From Methylotenera oryzisoli (GTDB lineage: Bacteria; Pseudomonadota; Gammaproteobacteria; Burkholderiales; Methylophilaceae), in the NCBI RefSeq assembly GCF_004661485.1, contig NZ_PQVH01000014.1:1-64000 (forward strand): a stretch of DNA of 64,000 bases, read 5' to 3'. The translations under genes were made by a program, and so were the position numbers. This document shows, piece by piece, positions 1 to 8,644 of the stretch (its first letter is position 1; each line of letters opens with the position of its first letter). The notes beneath the pieces are model-generated. The model ran no database searches. It had not been told where the DNA came from and saw only the letters and a list, made by a program, of their open reading frames with translations.

Positions 1-38
1 TTAATGCGCCCGTTGTGATGACTAGAAGCAAATATAGA

Positions 39-1376
39 TTAATGTAGCTTCACGTGTGCTTCAGTACGTTTTGCAATCATTCTAGCTAATGTTTGTAGTG
101 CCATGCTCCAGAACCCATGTAGTGCCATCAAATGCAGCTTGTAGAGTGACTGGTACATCGTACGCGCAATCAAACCTTCAATAAATAAACTGCCGCCAGA
201 TAATGCGCCCATCAAATTACCTACGGTTGTGTAGCTACCTAGATTCACAAGAGAACCATAATCTCTGTATTTAAACTCAGGCAGGTCTGCCTTGCCAGCA
301 ACACGGTATTTTAATGTTTTAACTAACATACTCGCTTGCTGATGTGCGGACTGGGCACGTGGTGGCACGGTCACACCTTGACTGTGCCCTACCCACTGGC
401 ATGCCGCACAATCACCAAATGCAAAGATATTGTCATCCAGTGTTGTTTGTAACGTAGGTTTAACTACCAATTGGTTAATGCGGTTAGTTTCCAGCCCATC
501 AATCTCACGAAGAAAGTCAGGCGCCTTAATACCTGCAGCCCAAACCACAAGTGCGGATGGAATAAAGCGGCCACTATGCGTCTGCACACCTTTACTTGTC
601 ACCTCAGTCACACGCTCACCCATATACAAGTGCACGCGTAGCTTTCTCAGCTCCAAGTCTACAGAATTAGAAAGTTTTTCCGGGAGCGCAGGCAACACAC
701 GCTCGCTCGCCTCAATTAATGAAATATGTACATCACGGTCTGGATCAATTTTATCCAGCCCATAAGCCGCTAATTCACGTGTTGTATTATGCAGTTCAGC
801 TGAGAGCTCAACCCCGGTTGCACCAGCACCCACAATGACCACCTCTAACTGACCGGCTTGCACAGGCTCAGCCTGAGTTTGCGCACGCAATAACGCATTG
901 TGTAAACGTCTGTGGAATTTTTCAGCCTGATCTTGCGTATCCAGTGCAATAGAGTGCTCACGCGCACCTTTAATACCAAAATCATTGGTAGTGCTGCCCA
1001 CCGCTATCACCAAGGTGTCATATTTAATGGTGCGGCGTGGGATAACCTCTACACCGTCTTCATCATAGTTTGGCGCAATAGAGATTTCTTTTTTAGCGCG
1101 GTCCAGACTATCCATACTACCCAGGCGGAACTTAAAATGATGCCAATGTGCTTGCGCTAAATAAACTAGCTCATGCTTCTCTGGGTTCATACTGCCGGCA
1201 GCAATTTCATGCAGCAATGGCTTCCAGACATGCGTCTTTGATTTATCAATCAAAGTAATCACAGCCTTACCTTTACGCCCTAAACTATCGCCCAGCTTAG
1301 TTGCCAACTCCAAACCACCAGCTCCACCACCTACGATGACGATTTGATGCAGTTGCTCTGCTTCCGCTTTACCCAT
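39..1376 (-). CDS. ndh: Type II NADH dehydrogenase (NDH-2)
   Basis: A 445-aa FAD-dependent pyridine nucleotide-disulfide oxidoreductase that would pass electrons from NADH to quinone at the inner membrane face without pumping protons. The first dinucleotide-binding motif, IVIVGGGAGG, lies near residue 13 and should bind FAD. A second, VVIVGAGATGVEL, near residue 180 should bind NADH, and IFAFGDCAAC near residue 315 is the conserved FAD-contacting segment. The C-terminal tail is hydrophobic and amphipathic, as in membrane-attached NDH-2 enzymes. It lies downstream of the xox genes but behind a strong terminator, so it probably has its own promoter. Sulfide:quinone reductase is a related alternative, but its paired redox cysteines are not evident. 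Confidence 0.88.
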   Translation of the reverse strand: MGKAEAEQLHQIVIVGGGAGGLELATKLGDSLGRKGKAVITLIDKSKTHVWKPLLHEIAAGSMNPEKHELVYLAQAHWHHFKFRLGSMDSLDRAKKEISIAPNYDEDGVEVIPRRTIKYDTLVIAVGSTTNDFGIKGAREHSIALDTQDQAEKFHRRLHNALLRAQTQAEPVQAGQLEVVIVGAGATGVELSAELHNTTRELAAYGLDKIDPDRDVHISLIEASERVLPALPEKLSNSVDLELRKLRVHLYMGERVTEVTSKGVQTHSGRFIPSALVVWAAGIKAPDFLREIDGLETNRINQLVVKPTLQTTLDDNIFAFGDCAACQWVGHSQGVTVPPRAQSAHQQASMLVKTLKYRVAGKADLPEFKYRDYGSLVNLGSYTTVGNLMGALSGGSLFIEGLIARTMYQSLYKLHLMALHGFWSMALQTLARMIAKRTEAHVKLH

Positions 1377-1419
1377 TTTGCACTCCCTGCATACACTATT
1401 ATTAAACTCTTAAAATAAA

Positions 1420-1450
1420 AAAACGCTTACTGAATCTCAGTAAGCGTTTT
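1420..1450 (-). terminator. Rho-independent terminator after the lipoprotein cytochrome c gene
   Basis: A perfect 14-bp stem (1420-1433 with 1437-1450) and a 3-nt loop. Read on the minus strand it is followed by a T-run. It sits just after the cytochrome gene ending at 1466 and separates it from ndh. Confidence 0.9.
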
Positions 1451-1465
1451 CTATTTTTAAATCAC

Positions 1466-1993
1466 TTACTCGTTCCCAGTGATTGCTGAATTGCTACGAA
1501 TCCATGCAATAACTTTTAATACTTCATCTGGTTTCAGACCATCAGGTGGGTCAGCTTGCATTAAACCAAAGCCTTTAGCCCCCATACCACCGTTGGTACC
1601 ATGCCAAATCGTTTCAAACATACCTTTGTTTGTCGCATTCTTAGCATATTTGAAATTCGGGCCTTGCAAGCTTGGGCCTACTGCACCTTCTGCGCGGCCG
1701 CCATGACAGGCTACACATGAATATAAGCTAAATTTCTTTTTGCCTGCCAGAATCTCAGCCTCAACACCAATGTATGGGTTTTTACCTGTTGCAATAAACT
1801 CTTTTGCAGCTGGCGTATCAAACAGTTTTGCGTCAATTTTTAACGCTGAACCATCTTGAGTTGTTACCAAATCAATCATCTTTATTTCTGAATCAGAACC
1901 TGCGCCAGCATCTGCACTTTTAGAGCTTGAACCTTGACCACATGCAGCAAGCATTGAAATGAGCGCCACTAAAAATAAATGTTTATTCATCAT
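1466..1993 (-). CDS. XoxG-like c-type cytochrome, predicted lipoprotein
   Basis: A 175-aa mono-haem cytochrome c. It begins with a lipoprotein signal peptide whose lipobox LAAC puts the lipidated Cys at residue 18. A Ser/Ala/Gly-rich linker follows, then one haem motif, CVACH (C93, C96, H97). The conserved GGMGAKG segment could supply the distal Met. It is clearly paralogous to the soluble cytochrome just upstream, with most of the C-terminal 130 residues alike. Proximity to xoxF and xoxJ suggests it carries electrons from XoxF methanol dehydrogenase, here as a membrane-tethered form. That role is inferred; only the haem site and anchor are seen. Hairpin terminators flank it on both sides, so it may form its own transcription unit. 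Confidence 0.82.
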   Translation of the reverse strand: MMNKHLFLVALISMLAACGQGSSSKSADAGAGSDSEIKMIDLVTTQDGSALKIDAKLFDTPAAKEFIATGKNPYIGVEAEILAGKKKFSLYSCVACHGGRAEGAVGPSLQGPNFKYAKNATNKGMFETIWHGTNGGMGAKGFGLMQADPPDGLKPDEVLKVIAWIRSNSAITGNE

Positions 1994-2042
1994 TCACTCG
2001 ATTAATTATGAAAAGTTTAATAATAACGCATTTGGTCATAAT

Positions 2043-2072
2043 AAAAAACGGTCGCAATCGCGACCGTTTTTT
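2043..2072 (-). terminator. Rho-independent terminator between the two cytochrome genes
   Basis: A 13-bp perfect stem (2043-2055 with 2060-2072), a 4-nt loop and flanking A/T runs. It lies just after the soluble xoxG-like gene and would end its transcript on the minus strand. Confidence 0.9.
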
Positions 2073-2091
2073 TACGACACAAAGCAATTAA

Positions 2092-2595
2092 TTATTCGTT
2101 GCCAGTAATTTTGCTGTTGCTACGAATCCAAGCGATTACTTTCAACAAATCATCAGGTTTCAAGCCTTCTGAAGGATCTTCCGGCACCATCAAACCCAAA
2201 CCTTTAGCACCCATACCACCATTAGTACCATGCCAAATCGTTTCAAACATACCTTTGTTTGTAAGGTTTTTAGCATACTTCATGATGTTACCGGTCAAGC
2301 CTGGTGCAATTGCACCTTCACCGTGACCACCATGACAGGCGTTACATGAGTACAGGTTGAATTTCTTCTTACCTGCTTTAATAGCATCTTCATTACCAAT
2401 GTATGGGTTTTTACCTGTTGCTAAGAACTCTTTTGCAGCTGGCGTATCGAACAACTCTTTTTTAATATTTAAAGGTGCACCATCTTGCGTTGCTACTAGG
2501 TTAATGTCTGCTGCCTGCACATTTACAGATACTAAACCTGTTAATGCCAACATAGAAACTAATAATGTTGACGCTAAAGTTTTATTGCCTAACAT
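2092..2595 (-). CDS. xoxG: XoxG-like periplasmic cytochrome c (electron acceptor of XoxF)
   Basis: A 167-aa protein with a cleavable signal peptide ending near VQA-AD (residue 29). It has one c-type haem site, CNACH (C84, C87, H88), and a Met-containing GGMGAKG segment for the distal ligand. XoxG (cytochrome cL type) takes electrons from the PQQ of XoxF in the periplasm. It lies downstream of xoxJ in the same direction, the usual xoxF-xoxJ-xoxG neighbourhood of methylotrophs. The near duplicate downstream is a lipoprotein, so which of the two is the main partner cannot be told from sequence. Confidence 0.85.
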   Translation of the reverse strand: MLGNKTLASTLLVSMLALTGLVSVNVQAADINLVATQDGAPLNIKKELFDTPAAKEFLATGKNPYIGNEDAIKAGKKKFNLYSCNACHGGHGEGAIAPGLTGNIMKYAKNLTNKGMFETIWHGTNGGMGAKGLGLMVPEDPSEGLKPDDLLKVIAWIRSNSKITGNE

Positions 2596-2727
2596 GTTAT
2601 CTCCTAATTTTAATTCACATAAAATGAGTTACGTCCTAATCATGCTAAGCGCATTCTTCAACGTATGGTCATTCAACGTAGGTATTTATATATCGGTTGA
2701 CTTAACAACGCAAAATAAGCGCACATT

Positions 2728-3645
2728 TTACTCTGTTTTTGGGATTGCGTCACCGCGAGTTTCTTTATTAACTTCTTTTCCCTTACGATAAACTTTCATA
2801 ATGCTGTCACCTTCAACAACAGGCATATGCGGGATACCGTAATCATCTAGAATTTTGTTAATTTTGTCTTTATTTCTTTCCAGCGCAGCATCAATCATTG
2901 CCATACGCTCTTTATCAGCTTTACGCACACCGACTGAGATGTTCCAGTTAGTTTTACCTTTAGCATTCACCATTTCATAATCTGGCACCATCACAACCTC
3001 TAGCGGCTCTTTTGATTGTTTAGCGAAGTAACCACCGATTGGGCCCCACATAATCGCTACATCAATATCACCAGCAAGCAAGTCATCAATTAAATAGCTA
3101 GGCGGTAAGTTGAGGTCGCGCTGCATACGATATGGTCTAGCATTCGGCATAAGGCCATAATCATTTAAAGCAATCGTTGCTGGGCTTTGACCCACAATAC
3201 CAATAGTTGCTTTTTTAAGATCTGGGCTATCCCAACCAGTAATTTTCATACCGCTGCTTTTTTTGTAGACAAATACATGGCCTGCGCGATAGTACGGTTT
3301 TGATGTTCTTAATGCATCGTAATCTGATGTTGTACCCATAATGACATCACATTTTTTTGCACTCAGGGTATTTCTGATGAAACCCATTCTGTCGTACCAG
3401 AACGTAAAGGCAAGTTTCTTATTTAAATCATTTGCCAACACTTCAGCAATTTTATTTTCGAACCCTTCTAAATTCTTATTTGAATAGGGTAGGTTATCTT
3501 GGTCTGCACAGACTCTAAACTCTGTACCATCATCCACACGCTGCACTTCGCCAGCCCGGCCTGAAGAGTAAACATCTTCTGCCTGCACACTGCCTATTGC
3601 AAGAAAACCCATAATAAGACCAAGCAATTGCATTCTTTTAAACAT
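2728..3645 (-). CDS. xoxJ: XoxJ/MoxJ-like periplasmic solute-binding protein
   Basis: A 305-aa protein with a signal peptide (hydrophobic residues 6-21, cleavage after VQA). The mature part has the fold signature of extracellular solute-binding protein family 3: FRVCADQDNLPYSN early on, VIMGTTSDYDALRTSKPYYR in the middle, and DVAIMWGPIGGYFAK late. In methylotrophs, members beside xoxF or mxaF are XoxJ/MoxJ, thought to help activate or mature the dehydrogenase rather than import a nutrient. No ABC permease or ATPase gene adjoins, which supports that reading. It lies 355 bp after xoxF, behind a terminator, and before xoxG. Confidence 0.85.
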   Translation of the reverse strand: MFKRMQLLGLIMGFLAIGSVQAEDVYSSGRAGEVQRVDDGTEFRVCADQDNLPYSNKNLEGFENKIAEVLANDLNKKLAFTFWYDRMGFIRNTLSAKKCDVIMGTTSDYDALRTSKPYYRAGHVFVYKKSSGMKITGWDSPDLKKATIGIVGQSPATIALNDYGLMPNARPYRMQRDLNLPPSYLIDDLLAGDIDVAIMWGPIGGYFAKQSKEPLEVVMVPDYEMVNAKGKTNWNISVGVRKADKERMAMIDAALERNKDKINKILDDYGIPHMPVVEGDSIMKVYRKGKEVNKETRGDAIPKTE

Positions 3646-4000
3646 TTTTATTCCTTATCATAAAAATGCGGCTCTTACTCCACCGCGCTATGTAATAGAG
3701 TAGTAACTTAATCAAAAGTTCTCCCTATTAAATCCCTCAAAACCGACATTCGACTATACAGGATAGCCTATGCATGAAACAGCAGATTTTCATGAATCTG
3801 GCTTAAATATTAGCTATTTCTTAATGGCTCTTTATTGAATCAACATGAGTACAAACTCAGCATGCCCAACCGCAAAGAATGCGCTATTCCTATCACGTCC
3901 TCAATAAAAAAACACCCCGACGAATCGGGGTGTTTTTAGTTACTACTTTGATACTAGCTTACGATATTAGCTAATAATTTTATTGTTTTTCAACAATCAA
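3646..4000. other. Intergenic region between xoxJ and xoxF
   Basis: This 355-bp stretch has no convincing gene. It holds the xoxF terminator at its right end. The part before xoxJ (about 3646-3890) presumably carries a promoter or a processing site for xoxJ-xoxG, but I could not pick a clear -35/-10 pair. Confidence 0.5.
3906..3938 (-). terminator. Rho-independent terminator after xoxF
   Basis: A GC-rich stem (ACACCCCGA with TCGGGGTGT) extended by A/T pairs, with a CGAA loop, at 3906-3938. A T-run follows on the minus strand. It is placed about 65 bp after the xoxF stop. Because A/T runs flank both sides it could work in both directions. Confidence 0.92.
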
Positions 4001-5872
4001 TTATAGGCTGAATACGTTCAATGCACCGCCGCCAGGAGCAGCGTTGTATTTAACTAGTTCAGCATAACCACCAGCAGCACCTAAAGCGTCTGTTGGAGTA
4101 GTCATACCAAGGTTCATCGCAACACCAGCCCAGCCACCGATACCTGATAGCACGCCAACGTATTGTTTACCTTTGTTACCGTATGTGAATGCGTTACCAA
4201 TCACGCCAGAACCAACTTGGAATTTCCAAAGTTCTTTACCTGATTTAGCATCAACAGCTTTGAACCAACGATCTAAAGTACCGTAGAACACTAGGTCAGT
4301 TGCAGTAGTTAAAGCACCACCCCAAGCTGAGAATTTCTCTTTGTTGTACCATACTTTTTTGTTTGTCATTGGATCATAAGCGCCGAAGCCACCCATAACA
4401 CCGTCAGGACCTGGGAACATTGTTAATGTAGCACCAACCCATGGTTGACCAGCAACGTATTTAGACTCAACTGGCTCGTATGTCATACATACGTGGTTCA
4501 ATGGAGAATATACTAGGCCAGTTTTTGGTGAGTATGCAGCTGGTTGTTGGTCTTTTGTACCCAATGCAGCTGGACATACGCCTTTAGCGTTGTAGTCTTG
4601 GTGAGTAGAAGCTGATGCCAATTTGTTTGGTACACCAGTTTTCATGTCAACGTCAGTTGCCCAGTTCACGAATGGGTGAACTTTTTGAGCAGCTTGTAAT
4701 TTACCGTTGTGTGCATTCCATGTGTAAGCGAAGCCGTTACGGTCATGGTGCCAAGCGTATGTTTTACCACCTTTGTCGAACAAGATTACTTCGTTGATGC
4801 CGTCGTAGTCCCACTCGTCATGTGGAGTCATTTGCATACCCCATTTTGCAACGCCAGTGTCTAAGTCACGTGCGAATACAGTCATTGACCATTTGTTGTC
4901 GCCTGGACGTACGTCTGGGTTCCAAACTGATGGGTTACCTGTACCGTAGTAAACTAAGTTTGTACGTGCATCATATGGCCACCAGCCCCATACAGAGCCA
5001 CCACCATGTTGCCAACCATCTTTAACTGCTTGTGGTTTCAACCATGTACGTGTACCTAGATCTTTTTCGCCAAACTTGATTTGGTCGTTAGGTAATTTTT
5101 TGAAAGAACCGCCTTCTTTGTTGCCGCCGTTTACGTCTTGGTAAACTGACAATGCACTGTATTCAGGAGTTTCTTTGTTGAAATCTGCACCGATCAACAC
5201 TTCAGAATCTGGACCTGTTGAGTATGCTTTCCATGCTAAAGAACCATCTTTAGCGTTGTATGCTGCGATAAAGCAACGTACGCCGAACTCAGCACCTGAA
5301 CAACCTGTCAATACTTTGTCTTTGATTACGTGTGGAGCGTTAGTGTTAGTCGCGCCAACTTTTGGATCGTTGATCAATGTTGACCATACTTTAGCACCAG
5401 TTTTAGCGTCTAAAGCTACTAAGTTACCATCGTTTTGTTGTAGGTAGATTTTACCGTCGCCGAAGCCAAGACCACGTGAAACGTTGTCACAGCACAATAC
5501 AGCTTGTACTGATGGATCTTGTTTAGGGAAATATGACCATACGATTTTTTGGTTGTTGTCTAAATCTAAAGCGTATACGTTGTTTGGGAATGCTGTATGT
5601 ACATACATCATGTTACCAACAACGATTGGTGAACCTTCGTGACCACGGTTTACACCAGTAGCGAATGTCCAAGCTGCTTTAAGATTTTTAACGTTGCCTT
5701 TGTTCACTTGTGACAAAGCGCTGTAACCGTTGTTGTTGTGCTGACCACGTGGGTGAGCCCAGTTGTTCGCGTCTTTCATTGCTGCTTCTTGATCTGCAGC
5801 GGCTGATGCTACTAAAGGCATCGCCATACCTGCTACCAAGCCAAGTGCTAACTTGATTTTGTTGATTTGCAT
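4001..5872 (-). CDS. xoxF: Lanthanide-dependent PQQ methanol dehydrogenase XoxF
   Basis: A 623-aa periplasmic quinoprotein that oxidises methanol and possibly formaldehyde. The start chosen is 5872: GGAG lies 8 nt before this ATG and the protein then begins with a clean signal peptide (MQINKIKLALGLVAGMAMPL..., cleavage near ASA-AAD). The open frame runs on upstream to 6037, but that part overlaps the promoter. The catalytic segment WDYDG puts the catalytic Asp at 355 and a second Asp at 357; the extra Asp is the hallmark of lanthanide-binding XoxF, where calcium-type MxaF has Ala. C127-C128 is the vicinal disulfide that stacks on PQQ. Tryptophan-docking beta-propeller repeats cover the chain. 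No mxaF, mxaI or PQQ-synthesis genes occur in the window. Confidence 0.96.
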   Translation of the reverse strand: MQINKIKLALGLVAGMAMPLVASAAADQEAAMKDANNWAHPRGQHNNNGYSALSQVNKGNVKNLKAAWTFATGVNRGHEGSPIVVGNMMYVHTAFPNNVYALDLDNNQKIVWSYFPKQDPSVQAVLCCDNVSRGLGFGDGKIYLQQNDGNLVALDAKTGAKVWSTLINDPKVGATNTNAPHVIKDKVLTGCSGAEFGVRCFIAAYNAKDGSLAWKAYSTGPDSEVLIGADFNKETPEYSALSVYQDVNGGNKEGGSFKKLPNDQIKFGEKDLGTRTWLKPQAVKDGWQHGGGSVWGWWPYDARTNLVYYGTGNPSVWNPDVRPGDNKWSMTVFARDLDTGVAKWGMQMTPHDEWDYDGINEVILFDKGGKTYAWHHDRNGFAYTWNAHNGKLQAAQKVHPFVNWATDVDMKTGVPNKLASASTHQDYNAKGVCPAALGTKDQQPAAYSPKTGLVYSPLNHVCMTYEPVESKYVAGQPWVGATLTMFPGPDGVMGGFGAYDPMTNKKVWYNKEKFSAWGGALTTATDLVFYGTLDRWFKAVDAKSGKELWKFQVGSGVIGNAFTYGNKGKQYVGVLSGIGGWAGVAMNLGMTTPTDALGAAGGYAELVKYNAAPGGGALNVFSL

Positions 5873-5907
5873 ATTAATCTCCAAAGTTAAACTACTAAGG
5901 TTTAAAT

Positions 5908-5981
5908 AAATAGATTCATATCTAAAGCCAATAAATTTTTGATGTTCCTCAAAATTTTTACTAGCTTTTATGAATCTATTT
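5908..5981. repeat. Inverted repeat in the xoxF leader
   Basis: A perfect 13-bp inverted repeat, AAATAGATTCATA (5908-5920) and its complement (5969-5981), separated by 48 nt and lying inside the predicted 5' leader of xoxF. It could pair as the base of an RNA stem upstream of the ribosome binding site, or serve as a protein site. Neither is proven. Confidence 0.6.
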
Positions 5982-5983
5982 GT

Positions 5984-6037
5984 AGCACACTTAATGTGCT
6001 TGAACAGAACTATAAACCAGTGAATCATGAATTGCAA
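5984..6037 (-). promoter_or_regulatory. Predicted sigma70-like promoter and +1 palindrome of xoxF
   Basis: On the minus strand, TTGCAA (6032-6037) is followed after exactly 17 nt by TATAGT (6009-6014). This predicts a start near 6002 and a leader of about 130 nt. Just inside the predicted transcript is an inverted repeat, AGCACA-N5-TGTGCT (5984-6000), a candidate operator. The match to consensus is 4/6 and 5/6; no experimental start is known here. Confidence 0.55.
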
Positions 6038-6173
6038 TACATTGTTTACAATTTATTTACATTTAACTTAACATATTGACGATTAGCACTCACAACTGCC
6101 GCAAAGCATTAGGCCAAAGAATACCAAAGTTTAAAAAAGTCATTTAAAATCAAACAGAAAGAGAAACTCCCGC

Positions 6174-7130
6174 ATGCAAACCGATATTTACAAGTTGTAT
6201 CCAGAACTTGATACATTTAAAGAATCTACGATTAAAGTGGATGATTTGCATGAAATTTACTATGAAGTTTGCGGCAACCCTGCGGGTGTGCCGGTAGTGT
6301 TCTTGCATGGCGGCCCCGGTAGCGGTTGCAACCCGACACAAAGACGCTTTTTTGACCCCAAGCATTACCGCATTATCCTACTTGACCAACGTGGTTGCGG
6401 GCGCAGCAAGCCTTTAGGTGAGACAAGCAACAATACCATTGATGACTTAGTGCATGATATTGATTTGATTCGCACACACTTAGGTATTGATAGATGGCTA
6501 GTATTTGGTGGCTCATGGGGCAGCACGCTTGGCATTGCTTACGCCTTAAAACATACACAACATGTAACTGGACTGATTCTACGCGGCATCTTTTTAAGTC
6601 GCGACAGTGAGCTTAATTGGTTTTTAAACGATGTAAAATCTTTTTACCCAGAACCTTGGGAGGCTTTATGTGACTACTTACCTGCGCACTCAAGAGCGAA
6701 CCCGATTAACGCATACGAGAAACTCATTTTTTCGGACGATACAGCTATTAGCATCCCAGCTGCAATTCAATGGAACCAGTTTGAGAGTAGCATCATGACG
6801 TTATTGCCTAGACCCTCCAATGAACAGGAGGTGAATGGGGCTGTAGAATTGGCACGTGCCAGAGTGCAAATTCACTATATACAACAGCAATGTTTTGTTG
6901 GAGCGCGCGATTTACTAGCCGAAGCCAAGGAAAAACTATCCCATTTGCCTACCATTATCGTGCAAGGACGTTATGACATGGTTTGCCCGCCAATCACGGC
7001 TTGGGAGCTAAAGCGCGCAATGCCGCATGCTGAGTTACAATTTGTTGATGATGCAGGGCATTCTGCCATGGAGTCAGGCACCACATCAGCGCTGATTGCC
7101 GCGACTGAGAAATTTAAGAATTTAGATTAA
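6174..7130 (+). CDS. pip: Proline iminopeptidase (alpha/beta hydrolase)
   Basis: A 318-aa cytosolic serine peptidase of family S33 that removes N-terminal proline from peptides. The oxyanion segment HGGPGSGC is near residue 45, DQRGCGRS near residue 71, and the nucleophile elbow GGSWGS has Ser114. The acid QGRYDMVCP and the catalytic His in AGHSAME lie near the C-terminus. Length and motif order match prolyl aminopeptidases closely. It is divergent from xoxF and seems to be a single-gene unit. Confidence 0.92.
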   Translation: MQTDIYKLYPELDTFKESTIKVDDLHEIYYEVCGNPAGVPVVFLHGGPGSGCNPTQRRFFDPKHYRIILLDQRGCGRSKPLGETSNNTIDDLVHDIDLIRTHLGIDRWLVFGGSWGSTLGIAYALKHTQHVTGLILRGIFLSRDSELNWFLNDVKSFYPEPWEALCDYLPAHSRANPINAYEKLIFSDDTAISIPAAIQWNQFESSIMTLLPRPSNEQEVNGAVELARARVQIHYIQQQCFVGARDLLAEAKEKLSHLPTIIVQGRYDMVCPPITAWELKRAMPHAELQFVDDAGHSAMESGTTSALIAATEKFKNLD

Positions 7131-7144
7131 ACATACATTAATAT

Positions 7145-7197
7145 TGAGAAAGTATAGTGCTAAGATTCTTAATAGATATTTGTCTTATACTTTCTCA
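7145..7197. repeat. 12-bp inverted repeat after the pip gene
   Basis: TGAGAAAGTATA (7145-7156) and TATACTTTCTCA (7186-7197) are perfect inverted copies 29 nt apart, just after the pip stop. It is AT-rich and lacks a GC stem with a T-run, so a terminator is only possible. A regulatory role for the next gene is equally open. Confidence 0.45.
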
Positions 7198-7292
7198 TTA
7201 ATCGTATGCCAAGGTGACTTCACCGCAATATCTATACATGGAAATTTAAGCGTCATGCCTATCCATCAAGATTCAACTAAACACATCGCCGC

Positions 7293-8600
7293 ATGAAGAA
7301 GATCACTTTCACTCCAAAACCAAATTTAGCGATACGTGACAACTTACGCAAAGCGATTAATATGCCTAGTGAGGTTTACGCTAACCAACGATATAACACG
7401 CCACTATTTGTATTTCATGAAATGTTTAAGGCGTTTCAACGGCACAACGCATTGGGCTTATCTGCATCCTTATCTTTTTATGCAATGTTTGCATTGATTC
7501 CTTTAGTACTGCTCATGTTTTTTCTATTGAGCCAGATTATTTTCAGCTCAGATTATGCAATTGTTAAACTGGCTATCATTACCAGCAACTTGGTTCCGCA
7601 ATTTAGCAACGCCATCATGACCGAGGTTTACAGCACGGCGAAACACCAAGTCGCATGGGGCGCTTTGGGTCTATTCGTACTGCTTTGGACAGTAACACCG
7701 CTGGCTGGAGCGATGCGCGCGGCTTTTTACAGTATTGCAAGCCTGGTAGAGGCGCCATCATTTGTTAAAAGAAAGATAAAAGACATTTTTGCCATTATCG
7801 GCATGTTGCTACTCTTCTTTTTATTTACATTTGCCGGACTGATGCTCGAGAAGGTCATCATCTTTTTAGGGGCTAGCAGCCGCTTTATACATTACGAAAC
7901 ATTCACAACGTTAACCTCACTAGTGTTAACCACGCTGCTAATCAGCGCTTTCTATTTTGTATTCTTTCCTGCACGCTTATATATTAAGCATATCTTAATC
8001 GGCTCTTTATTCACCGCCATACTCTGGCTGCTGATGCGCCCTGCATTTACTTTATTTTTATCGATGAACGAATCATACGGGTCAATTTTTGGCAGCATGA
8101 AGAATCTGTTCATTTCTATCACTTGGCTCTATGTAAACTTTGCAGTGTTCTTACTCGGCACAGAACTGATTGCCACTTTAAGAAAAAAGGATGTCCTGCT
8201 CCTCAAGGGACTGTTTGATGAGTCATTAGAGCATCATGTGGCTACACAGTCTCACTATGTAAAGAAGCTGATGCAGCGCTATGGCAAGGTATATGCGCAA
8301 AATGACACTGTTTTCCAACATGGGGAAGCAACCGACCGCTTGTACTATTTGGTGTCAGGCGAGGTGCATATCATTAAACATGGCAAAGTGTTACGCACGG
8401 TGCATGCCGGCGAGTATTTTGGTGAAATAGCCATGCTATCCAACACACCAACGGTTGCAGAAGCAAAAGCCGCCTCAACTCAAGCAGAAATCATTACAAT
8501 GAGCACTGATAATATTGAAACATTACTGCTAGACGAGCCTAAAGTCGCCATGAAGTTTTTACGCAAATTGGCAATCCGTCTGCAACAACAAGACGAATAG
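7293..8600 (+). CDS. YihY/BrkB-family membrane protein fused to a cyclic-nucleotide-binding domain
   Basis: A 435-aa two-part protein. Residues about 40-300 form a YihY/virulence factor BrkB-type membrane domain with six or so hydrophobic segments and the typical N-terminal LGLSASLSFYAMFALIP stretch. Residues about 325-430 are a CRP-like cyclic-nucleotide-binding fold: FQHGEATDRLYYLVSGEVHI, then EYFGEIAML for the phosphate-binding cassette region. YihY is not RNase BN despite old annotations, and its transport role is unsettled. The cNMP domain at the C-terminus suggests ligand control of the membrane part. The canonical Arg that would hold the cyclic phosphate is not obvious: after GEIAML comes SNTPTVAEAKA, so the ligand may differ or be absent. 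Confidence 0.85.
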   Translation: MKKITFTPKPNLAIRDNLRKAINMPSEVYANQRYNTPLFVFHEMFKAFQRHNALGLSASLSFYAMFALIPLVLLMFFLLSQIIFSSDYAIVKLAIITSNLVPQFSNAIMTEVYSTAKHQVAWGALGLFVLLWTVTPLAGAMRAAFYSIASLVEAPSFVKRKIKDIFAIIGMLLLFFLFTFAGLMLEKVIIFLGASSRFIHYETFTTLTSLVLTTLLISAFYFVFFPARLYIKHILIGSLFTAILWLLMRPAFTLFLSMNESYGSIFGSMKNLFISITWLYVNFAVFLLGTELIATLRKKDVLLLKGLFDESLEHHVATQSHYVKKLMQRYGKVYAQNDTVFQHGEATDRLYYLVSGEVHIIKHGKVLRTVHAGEYFGEIAMLSNTPTVAEAKAASTQAEIITMSTDNIETLLLDEPKVAMKFLRKLAIRLQQQDE

Positions 8601-8644
8601 ACGTCACTCTCATGCAATACAGAATTTGATATAGTTTAGGACAA

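Noticed and set aside
4001-5872. Calcium-type methanol dehydrogenase MxaF
   Set aside because: The DYD motif (second Asp at 357) marks XoxF, and no mxaI/mxaG-type neighbours are seen.
5873-6037. Longer N-terminus of XoxF starting at 6037
   Set aside because: It covers the predicted promoter and leader, has no ribosome site, and the ATG at 5872 has GGAG and opens a normal signal peptide.
7145-7197. Strong rho-independent terminator after pip
   Set aside because: The arms are AT-rich with a 29-nt loop and no T-run following; kept only as an inverted repeat.
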